DNA of 64,000 nucleotides, taken from NCBI GenBank assembly GCA_050331815.1, contig JBHJGM010000013.1:62001-126000 (forward strand). Direction: 5' to 3'. A program made the position numbers and the translations under genes. The notes under the pieces were generated by a model, which was not told the DNA's origin, searched no databases, and worked only from the letters and a program-made list of their open reading frames with translations. The stretch's first letter is position 1, and the number at the start of each line of letters is the position of its first letter. The stretch comes from JBHJGM01 sp050331815 (GTDB lineage Bacteria; Verrucomicrobiota; Verrucomicrobiia; Opitutales; JBHJGM01). Shown here piece by piece: positions 26,288-34,300 of the stretch.

Positions 26288-26916
26288 GAGTGCATCTCCG
26301 CCTCCAAAAGTTTGCGCAGGCGCTGGCGGGCCCGGGTCAACCGCGATTCGATCGCCTTTTCGCTCACATTTGCTTCGCGGGCCAATTCGCGCACAGATGT
26401 GCCGACAAAATATTTTTGCCTTAGCAACGCGCCATCGGCTTCACCCAAGCGGACAAGTGCGCACTCGAGGGCGTCAGCCAGGCGAGCCTCGGCGTCCCCA
26501 TCGCGTGCGCAGTTCAGGGCCAGCCGGTATTCGCGGAAGCGCTCAAGCATCGAGCGGTAACGGCCCTGACGACGGCAGCGATCCAGCCAGGCGGTCCGCG
26601 CGACGCGGCAAAGCCAGCGCCAGAAGGCTTCGTCGCTGTCGAAGGACTTGAGATTGCTGGCGACGCGTTGCAGGCAGTCCTGCCAGGCCTCGTCGGCTCC
26701 GGCAAAGTCGCCGCGCGCAACCACCAGCAGGTAGCGGCGGAGGCGTTCGCCGTAGCTGTCCAGAAACATTCGCCAAGCCGTTTCATCGCCCCGGTGCAGC
26801 CGATGGATCAGTTCGGTCGGCGATTCCGGCGCAAGCGTTTTTTCCGCCGCGCCGGCTTTGGGCATGGCCAGCAAGGGAAGCAGTCGTTCCTCGCAATATG
26901 GGGCCGCGTTTTTCAA
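26284..26916 (-). CDS. ECF-like sigma-70 family factor
   Basis: A 210-residue sigma factor. Region 2 lies around residues 48-110 (AWRMFLDSYGERLRRYLLV, FWRWLCRVARTAWLDRCRR). Region 4 is near the C-terminus (LRQKYFVGTSVRELAREANVSEKAIESRLTR, a helix-turn-helix). The track start is a TTG at 26916 preceded by AGGAAC; an ATG at 26865 is an alternative. It should be controlled by the coupled membrane protein downstream and probably directs envelope or polysaccharide genes. Confidence 0.85.
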   Translation of the reverse strand: MKNAAPYCEERLLPLLAMPKAGAAEKTLAPESPTELIHRLHRGDETAWRMFLDSYGERLRRYLLVVARGDFAGADEAWQDCLQRVASNLKSFDSDEAFWRWLCRVARTAWLDRCRRQGRYRSMLERFREYRLALNCARDGDAEARLADALECALVRLGEADGALLRQKYFVGTSVRELAREANVSEKAIESRLTRARQRLRKLLEAEMHS

Positions 26917-26930
26917 TCGTTGGTACGTTC

Positions 26931-28082
26931 CTAGGGTGTTCGAGGCACGACGCGCCGCCTGGGTGTTGAAGGTGAGGGAACAGGATTTCCATCGGCATCG
27001 CTTGAGAAACTGACAGTGAGGATATCGCCCTGCTCGAACTTAAGTTCAGTCGGGCCATTCAAGACAGCGGGCATGTCGACGGTTGCGCTCATGCGTTGGC
27101 TCCGTGTGAGCTGCACGTTCTTAAGGTCGACCTTGGCAAAAACGCCTGATGGATGGTGAAGACTTTCTGAAAAGGACACGATGGCGGAAAGCTTCCTCAA
27201 GGTGGCGTCATTGCTGGGCAGACGATAGGTTCCCGGTTCTCTAATTGCTCCCAGCACCGTCACCTCGATGTACGGCGCGGGCTGATCCTGCAGGGTGCTC
27301 AGCGTCTGGCGCATCAGCTGCAACTCTGGTTCGCTGGCCACGGCGACCAATAGCTGCGTTTCCTCATGATAGTGGAGGGACGCCGGGGCTTTGTTAGGCC
27401 TGACGAGGTAGTAAGGCGAATTTTCGTACGCTGGCGCGGGCAGGTTGTCCCAGCCGAGGCGAATGGCGGTCGTGATCTCCTCGATGGTGTAGTGTCTCAG
27501 CAGTTCGCCGACTCCGACCGGAACCACCTCGTTAACGGGACCGACGCCGGACACGCGGTCAATCTCCAAACGCCAGACCCCACCGATCCATCCCCAGTTG
27601 TAGCCAACTTCGCGGTATGAAATCGCGTTGCGGTCTCTGATTTCAAACTGCTCGCGATAGTAGAGTGATTTGAGCAGAGCGGTCTCGTCGGCCTCTTCGA
27701 CGGTGAACGGGGGGATCTCGATTCGCTCGGAGCCTACCGGAAAGACCGCACTGATCTGCCGCCCGAGGGCTTTGCTCATGGCATCGATCAGCTCGCTGGG
27801 CGTGCCCCCCGGGAAATCCAGCGTGATGCGGGCGGGATCGGATTTTTCAGTGGTGACGCGCTGCGCAGCGTTTGCGGGTGCGGTGGGTGTTTGGCTAATT
27901 TCCTGTCGGGTTGCAGTCCGCCGCTGGGGCGTTTCGCGCTCTACGATTCTACTTTGGGGCTCAGATTCGCTCTGGGCTGGCAACGGTGCAGGGGTGCAGG
28001 CAAGGCAAAGCACGCTCAGGACCGAGACAGGCAGTCTCTGAGCAATTCGAGCGGACGTACGAGAGAAACACAGGGCATTCAT
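26931..28082 (-). CDS. Secreted protein with an SLBB-like segment
   Basis: A 383-residue exported protein. ATG at 28082 (an adjacent GTG is also in frame). The signal peptide ends near PLPAQS. A Thr/Gln/Pro-rich linker (about 40-85) precedes a folded region (about 85-250, TLDFPGGTPSELIDAMSKAL), similar to secretin/STN-like short domains. IEVTVLGAIREPGTYRLP (about 285) is the core of an SLBB domain, found in polysaccharide export proteins. It is only 14 bp upstream of the sigma factor, so it may be in its operon and may sense or mediate glycan export. Confidence 0.65.
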   Translation of the reverse strand: MNALCFSRTSARIAQRLPVSVLSVLCLACTPAPLPAQSESEPQSRIVERETPQRRTATRQEISQTPTAPANAAQRVTTEKSDPARITLDFPGGTPSELIDAMSKALGRQISAVFPVGSERIEIPPFTVEEADETALLKSLYYREQFEIRDRNAISYREVGYNWGWIGGVWRLEIDRVSGVGPVNEVVPVGVGELLRHYTIEEITTAIRLGWDNLPAPAYENSPYYLVRPNKAPASLHYHEETQLLVAVASEPELQLMRQTLSTLQDQPAPYIEVTVLGAIREPGTYRLPSNDATLRKLSAIVSFSESLHHPSGVFAKVDLKNVQLTRSQRMSATVDMPAVLNGPTELKFEQGDILTVSFSSDADGNPVPSPSTPRRRVVPRTP

Positions 28083-28174
28083 CACATGAGGGAAACGCCA
28101 ACCGAGTGGGAATCCTTCACGATTTTTGCAGAAATGCCGATGACGAACGCTCCGGAAGCGGATTTACTGGTTGT

Positions 28175-29419
28175 ATGAAGCAGAACTTTTCGGCCCTTTC
28201 CGTGCTGCTGTTGCTGGCGGTGCCCTTGGCGCTGTTCGCCCCGCCGAGGTCGAACACGGCCGAGCGCCTGCGCGAAGATGCTCCGGAGGGACCGCGCGAG
28301 GGCGACCCGGACTTTGACGCCCAGCCCGAGCCGACGGCCCCGGCCCCCAAGACGCGTCCGGAGCCGCTGGCCCCGCCACCCCCGCGGCCCAAGCCCCGCG
28401 CGTCGATCCCGCTTTCAGCCGAGCTGGAGCCGGTGGCACTCTCGCCGTATCAGTGGACAGGCGTGGCGGTGTCGCAGGATGGGCGCATCTTTGTCAATTT
28501 TCCGCGCTGGTCGGACTTCATCCCGATGTCGGTGGCCCAGGTGCTGCGCGATGGCGCCATCGTGCCCTACCCCAGCCCGCAGTGGAACACCTACACTCCC
28601 GCCAGCGATCCGGCGGCGCACTTTGTCTGTGTGCAAAGCGTTTATGTGGATGACGAGGATTTTTTGTGGGCGCTGGATACGGGCAACCCGCGCTTCGAGG
28701 GCACGTTGCTGGGCGCGCCCAAGCTGGTACGGCTGGACCTGCGCAGCGACACCATCGTGCAGACGATTCGCTTCGACCGCTCGGTGGCGCGCGAAGGCAG
28801 CTACCTGAATGATGTGCGAGTGGATGTGCTTCGCAACACCGCGTACATCACCGACTCTGGCGACGGTGCCATTATTGTGGTGGACCTGCGCACCGGTGCC
28901 GCGCGTCGCGTGCTGGATCGGCACCCCTCGACCGAAGGCGACGGCATCGAGATTTCAATCGAGGGCAAGGTCTGGCAGCAGGACGGAGTGACGCCCAACA
29001 TCCATGCGGACGGCATCGCGTTGTCGCCGGATCGAAAGTGGCTGTACTACATGCCACTGTCGGAAAGCACGCTGTACCGGATTGAGACCCGGCACCTGCG
29101 CGACGCAAAGCTAAACGAGGCCCAATTGGGTGCGTTTGTGCAGACCGTGGCTCAGCCCGGGCCCTGCGATGGTATTGCCTTTGGGCCGGACGGGCGTCTG
29201 TACCTGACGACGCTCGAGACGCCCAGCCTGGACGTCTACGACCCGGCCACCGGGCAGGTGACGCAGGCGGTACGCGACCCGCGGCTGGCCTGGCCGGATT
29301 CGCTGGCCGCCGACCCCAGGGGTGCCGGTCTGTACGTCACAACCTCGCAAATCCATCGCGGACCCAAGCCCCGCGAACCTTACCGACTGATGCGGCTGCG
29401 GCTGAAATCCGACGACTGA
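28175..29419 (+). CDS. Yellow/major royal jelly-like beta-propeller protein
   Basis: A 414-residue exported protein. ATG at 28175 gives a clean signal peptide (KQNFSALSVLLLLAVPLAL); a longer frame upstream is read-through. A Pro-rich linker (about 45-75) precedes a propeller domain. WTGVAVSQDGRIFVNFPRW, DFLWALDTGNPRFEG, SYLNDVRVDV and ADGIALSPDRKWLYYMPL match the MRJP/yellow family, which bind small aromatic ligands or act as lactonase-like enzymes. The bacterial role is unknown. It is divergent from the SLBB-like gene. Confidence 0.85.
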   Translation: MKQNFSALSVLLLLAVPLALFAPPRSNTAERLREDAPEGPREGDPDFDAQPEPTAPAPKTRPEPLAPPPPRPKPRASIPLSAELEPVALSPYQWTGVAVSQDGRIFVNFPRWSDFIPMSVAQVLRDGAIVPYPSPQWNTYTPASDPAAHFVCVQSVYVDDEDFLWALDTGNPRFEGTLLGAPKLVRLDLRSDTIVQTIRFDRSVAREGSYLNDVRVDVLRNTAYITDSGDGAIIVVDLRTGAARRVLDRHPSTEGDGIEISIEGKVWQQDGVTPNIHADGIALSPDRKWLYYMPLSESTLYRIETRHLRDAKLNEAQLGAFVQTVAQPGPCDGIAFGPDGRLYLTTLETPSLDVYDPATGQVTQAVRDPRLAWPDSLAADPRGAGLYVTTSQIHRGPKPREPYRLMRLRLKSDD

Positions 29420-29511
29420 ATCCGTACGGTTCGATTTTCAGGCAAGCTTCCAGCTTTTGCGTTGCGGTCACGAGGCTGAGCGCCTACGACGCCCACCACA
29501 CCGTTTCGCCG

Positions 29512-30339
29512 ATGGCTTCCCTACGCGAGATTTTACGTTCGACGGCGATCCAAACGCTCAGTGCGGTACGCCTGTTTCCGACTTTGCAGACGGATCCGGC
29601 GGCGTTGCGCGGGCTGATGCAATCGCTCTACCCGCTGCTGTCCGGGCATGAGCTGATGCGGCTGGGACCCAAGGGCGACGGCGGCTATCTGGTGCCGGAT
29701 GATCTGGAGGGGATTCAGGCGTGCTTCTCGCCCGGGGTGTCGGACCGTTCCGGCTTCGAAATCGACTGCGCCGAACGGGGCATGGATGTTTTTTTGGCGG
29801 ACGCCTCGGTCGACGGCCCGGCGGAGAATCATCCGCGTTTCACCTTTACCAAAAAGTTCCTGGGCGGGTCGCCCGACGCGCGCTTCATGACGCTGGATCA
29901 GTGGGTGTCGCAGAGCCTGGCAGACAGCGACGCGGAGCTATTGTTGCAGATGGATATCGAGGGATTTGAGTACGAGGTCTTCGCGCTGGCGACCCCGCAA
30001 CTGCTGCAACGCTGCCGCATCATTGTAGTGGAGTTTCACGACATCAATTTTCTGTGGAGCCAGCCCTTTTTCAAACTTGCCACCAGCGTGTTTACAAAGC
30101 TGCTGGCGACGCACGCCTGCGTGCACGCGCATCCCAACAACGTAAGGGGCAACCTGCGCCTGCGGGGCCTGGAGGTGCCGAGGCTGCTGGAGTTTACTTT
30201 TCTGCGCCGCGATCGCATGCGCGGGCAAGGCTATGCGACGGAGTTTCCGCACCCGCTGGATTCCGACAACTTGGATCTGGCGGGTATCGCCCTGCCTCCA
30301 TGCTGGTACCATAGCGGAGAAAATCACGCGGCAAAGTAA
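29512..30339 (+). CDS. FkbM-family methyltransferase
   Basis: A 275-residue SAM-dependent methyltransferase-like protein. LGPKGDGGYLVPDDL near residue 52 opens the Rossmann fold, and LLLQMDIEGFEYEVF (about 143) is the diagnostic FkbM motif, followed by IIVVEFHDINF. Family members O-methylate sugars or polyketides. Here a role in surface glycan modification is plausible, but the substrate is unknown. The start at 29512 has other in-frame options nearby. Confidence 0.82.
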   Translation: MASLREILRSTAIQTLSAVRLFPTLQTDPAALRGLMQSLYPLLSGHELMRLGPKGDGGYLVPDDLEGIQACFSPGVSDRSGFEIDCAERGMDVFLADASVDGPAENHPRFTFTKKFLGGSPDARFMTLDQWVSQSLADSDAELLLQMDIEGFEYEVFALATPQLLQRCRIIVVEFHDINFLWSQPFFKLATSVFTKLLATHACVHAHPNNVRGNLRLRGLEVPRLLEFTFLRRDRMRGQGYATEFPHPLDSDNLDLAGIALPPCWYHSGENHAAK

Positions 30340-30397
30340 GCAAATGCCCGCCTTTGCCCTTGCTTGAAAAAGCGCCGGGCAGTTAACTCATGTGCCC

Positions 30398-31228
30398 ATG
30401 AGGGGGATGGAATTTCGCATGCTGGGCAGCAGTTCCAGCGGCAACGCGGGGCTATTAAAAACGGCGGATTCGCTGGTGTTAATCGACGCGGGGTTTTCGG
30501 CACGGCGGCTGGGGCAGATGCTGGCGCGCGCCGGTCACAAGCTGGAGGAACTGGACGCGGTCTTCGTCACGCACGAACACGCGGACCACTGCAAGGGGCT
30601 GGGCGGACTGTCAAAGCTGGCGCACCTGCCCGTTTTCGCCAACCGCCACACCGCCCGTGCCGTGCAGAGCCGCCTGAAGCATCGACCCAATTGGAAAGTT
30701 TTCGACAACGGGCGGGCGTTCGCCTTTCGGGATCTGACCATCGAACCTTTTTCGGTGCCGCACGACGCGGTGGACCCGGTGGCCTATTTCTTCGAGACCG
30801 GTCACGATGATCTGTTTTCGCCAAGATGCTCGCTGGCCTGGGTGACCGACCTGGGGCATGCGCCGACGCTCGTGCGTGAGCGTATTCGCAGCGCGGATTG
30901 TCTGGTGCTGGAGGCTAACCACGATGTGGACCTGCTCGACGGCGACCCGAACCGACCCTGGTCGACCAAGCAGCGCATCAAGGGTCGGCACGGACACCTT
31001 TCCAACGCCGCCGCCTACTCACTGCTGAACGAATGCCTGAGCGCGGGTGAACGCCCGCGCTGGCGCGACCTGGTGCTCGCGCACCTCTCCCGCGACTGCA
31101 ACCGCCCCACCCTCGTCGAGGAATGTTTCGCGCCGCTACGCGCCGCCGGCGTGAACGGCACACTAAAGCTTCAGGTCGTGGACCCGGGTGCCGAAGAACC
31201 GGCCGCGGCCCTGGCCGTGGGTGCCTGA
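30398..31228 (+). CDS. Metallo-beta-lactamase fold hydrolase (YycJ/WalJ-like)
   Basis: A 276-residue MBL-fold protein. LGSSSSGNAGLLKT is the characteristic N-terminal strand of the YycJ group, VFVTHEHADHCKGL is the metal-binding HxHxDH, FSVPHDAVDP gives the next His, WVTDLGH the Asp, and LVLEANHD and LAHLSRDCNRP complete the set. YycJ proteins are 5'-3' exonucleases implicated in DNA repair. An ATG at 30407 and a GTG at 30392 are alternative starts. Confidence 0.88.
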   Translation: MRGMEFRMLGSSSSGNAGLLKTADSLVLIDAGFSARRLGQMLARAGHKLEELDAVFVTHEHADHCKGLGGLSKLAHLPVFANRHTARAVQSRLKHRPNWKVFDNGRAFAFRDLTIEPFSVPHDAVDPVAYFFETGHDDLFSPRCSLAWVTDLGHAPTLVRERIRSADCLVLEANHDVDLLDGDPNRPWSTKQRIKGRHGHLSNAAAYSLLNECLSAGERPRWRDLVLAHLSRDCNRPTLVEECFAPLRAAGVNGTLKLQVVDPGAEEPAAALAVGA

Positions 31229-31248
31229 ACTGCGGCCTCTGGCACTGA

Positions 31249-31269
31249 CGTATCCGTGAAACGGATACG
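31249..31269. repeat. Perfect hairpin between convergent genes
   Basis: CGTATCCGT and ACGGATACG form a 9-bp perfect stem with a 3-nt GAA loop. It lies 20 bp after the hydrolase stop and about 95 bp after the stop of the large cytochrome gene on the other strand. No T-run follows on either strand, so it is not a classic intrinsic terminator; a further half-copy, GCGTATCCACG, occurs close by. Confidence 0.6.
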
Positions 31270-31362
31270 ATCCACCTTCAGCGTATCCACGCCAAAGGTC
31301 CCTCGCAGCCATCATGTGGCTCCGCTAGCAGAAGGCCGCTCAAGTCCTGAGCTACGCCGCGG

Positions 31363-34300
31363 TTACTCGGGCAGGGTCAGTAGCAGCTCCAAGTAGAAGA
31401 AGCGCTGCACGGCATCGGAGACCCCATAGGGCGGGTTCTGCAGGCTGAAGCTGATACGTTCCATTTCCACGCCTTCCGGGCCGGTGAAGGCCACCGTGGG
31501 CGCTTCATTGCAGTGCTCGTCGGCAACCGGAGCAAAACCGGTGTCGTCCAGCACGGTGGCTTGCATGAGCGTCCAGTCGACCTCGCTGGCGGCAGCCGCA
31601 CGGCCGAAGGTACCGGTAATGGTGTCGCCATCGAGAATCAGCTTGAACGGCTCGAGCGGCAGGTCGTCCACGCGCGGATTCATGCCGTAGAAGAACTGCG
31701 TGAGGACGCTGTACGTGGTGCCGTCCGGTGTGGCATCCGGGTTGGCGAGGCCCGCTGCAATTTCCGCTTCGGAGAAGTTGGCCAACTGCCACTGGGCGAA
31801 GGGCGAGAGCGAGAGCGTTGCAAACGGCGTGTAGGGCGAACTGGCGAAGCCGTTGCGCGCCTGAACGCGCACCTGGTAGGAGGTATCCGGCAAGAGGCCC
31901 GTCAGCGAAACAGTCACGGCATCACCGGTGCCATCGGCGGCGGGCAGGACCATCTGGCTAAAGAGGCCCGAGCCGACCGCCTGATAGAAGAGGCGGAAGT
32001 CGGTCTCGTTGTCGCTCTGGTCGAGGAAACTGACGTCAATGGAGGTCGGCGAGGTGCGTGTCAGCACCGGTACGCCCGGGATGAACGGGCCCGGATCCGG
32101 CAGGATGATGGGCAGGGCGGACTGCGACGGGTCGTGGAAAAGCACGCTGGCGGGAATCTCCTGCTTGCTCAGGCCCGGGCCCGCGTAGCTGACGGTCAGG
32201 GCATCGCCCGAGCCGCCCTGGAAGTAGCCCACCTCGATCCGGTAGAAACCGGCCTGAGTGAATTCATATGTGCCGGAGCGCTCCTGAGTGCCGTGGAAGT
32301 CGCCATTGTCGACCACGAGCGTGTCTTCGATCAGGAGGTTACTGCCGTCGTCGGAGGCGGTGTAGAAGGTATACACGCCCGGGGTCTGAATTTCGATGAG
32401 CCCCCAGAAGCGGTAGATGTACTGTGTAGTGCCGTCGAACTCGGAGATGTCGAAAAAGTCGATGGTGCCGTCGACGTCCGGATCGCCGAGCAGGCTGTAG
32501 TCATCCAGCGAGGAAACTGTGGGTGACTGGTCCCAGACGTTGTAGCGCAGTTGCGCGGTCAACGACGGCTGGACCGCTTCGGCCGCGGTGGTAGCGGAGA
32601 CAATGGCAGTCACCGGGGAATCGCCGATGGCGTTGCGGGCGAGCGCCTGTATTTCGTAAGTGGTGCTGGCTTCAAGCCCGGTGAGGGTCATGGTGACGAT
32701 TGAGCCGGTGTCCGTGCGCCCCAGCTCGCCGGCCAGGAACCACACGGTGGCACCCTGCTGACGGAAGCGCACGATAAACTCAGTCTCGTTGGTGCTGCCA
32801 TCGGCGAAAGCGACGCGGATTGAATGCGTGGAGCCGTCGGAGGTGGCCTCCAGGCTGAGGGGTGCCAGCGGCGGATCGAGGATGGGAAGCGGCTCGGGCA
32901 CCGTGAGATCGCCCGAGGCATCGCGGCCATCAAGTTCGAGCAGGTAGGCCAGCAGGTCGTCCTGGTCGCCCTGGGAAAGCGTGAGCACCCGGCGGTGCGG
33001 CTGAGCCAGGGCCAAGGCGTCTGCCGTGGAGACGATCATCTCGTCAAGCGTGTGCCGGTCTCCCAGCGCCGTCACCACGATGGTGTTGGTGGCCCCCGCG
33101 AGGAGGCTCACGCCTTCGATACGCACATTGTAGTATTCGAGCCGGGTGACGGATTCGGGGACCGGTGCCTCGTGTGGCGTGCCGTTTACCGTGGCGCGCA
33201 GGGTTACGTTGTTGTCGGAAGTGCGCACGCGAAACTCCAGCGCGCCGGTGCCACCGGAGCCTCCGTCGACATTGCTGAAGGTGACGGTTTCGCCGGGGTC
33301 GACGTCGACCTCCGCCCCGTGGCAGGCGCTGTCACGATTGATGTTGATGAAATTCGGGACGCTCGCGCCGTTGAGGGTGCCGTCCTCGGCCTGGTAAATA
33401 ACGCCGCCGGCCACGGTGAAAACATCGGCGAGGGTCTGGGCGGAGCCGTCGTGGAAGTAGGGTTCGGTCTGCCAGACACCGAGCAGGCTGGGTGTGTCGA
33501 TGCCCGTCAGCGGGCCGTCGAGGCGCTGGCCGGAACTGGTGCGCAGCGTGCCGATGTCGTGCAGCAGCACGGCAACACCGATTCCGCCGGTCGAGTCGGT
33601 GTAGCCGCCGGCCGGAACGTGGCAGGTGGCGCAGCTCTCGGCCTGGAAAATGGCGCTACCACGCAGGGCGGCGGCGGTCAGGGTGCCGTCGGCGTTGCGG
33701 TAAGGGCTCTGGGGCAAGGAAGTCACATCGAGGCTGGTCACGTAAGCGGCGAGCGCATCGAGGTCGCTGGAGCGTCCGGTCTTGGCTGCGCCGAGAGGAT
33801 CCTGGGTTTCCGCGAAATCCGTATCGGTCATGAAGCCGGCCCCGCCGAAGTGCAGGCGCACGTCGTTTTCAAAGTCCTGGATCTCGTCGAAGTTGGCCGA
33901 CCAGTGGACGTTGCCATGGGCCATGCCGCCGCGGGCGCGCAGGTCGGTGGTGTTGCGCAGGCCCTCGCCGCGCTGCGTGAAGTCGAAGGTGCGCCCGTCG
34001 AAGGAGCCGTCGATGTGGCAGGTGGCGCAGGACATGTAGGACTCCAGGCTCATGCGCTCAAGGCTGTTGCCGTCCCCGGAGTTACCGGCGTCGTAAAAAA
34101 TCTGCTTCCCCAGCAGCACCTGGGGGTCGAGGATTTCCGGACCGCCCACGGTGGAGATGGTTGTGATGGTGTAGGTGCGGTCGCCGGTGGCAAAAAAGTC
34201 AGCCAACTCGTGCAAGGTCACGTCGCGGCTCATGTAGTTCTTGATCCAGAGGCGGCTGGTGGCCGGGTCGATGACGAGACCCAGGGGTGCCTTGCCGGCG

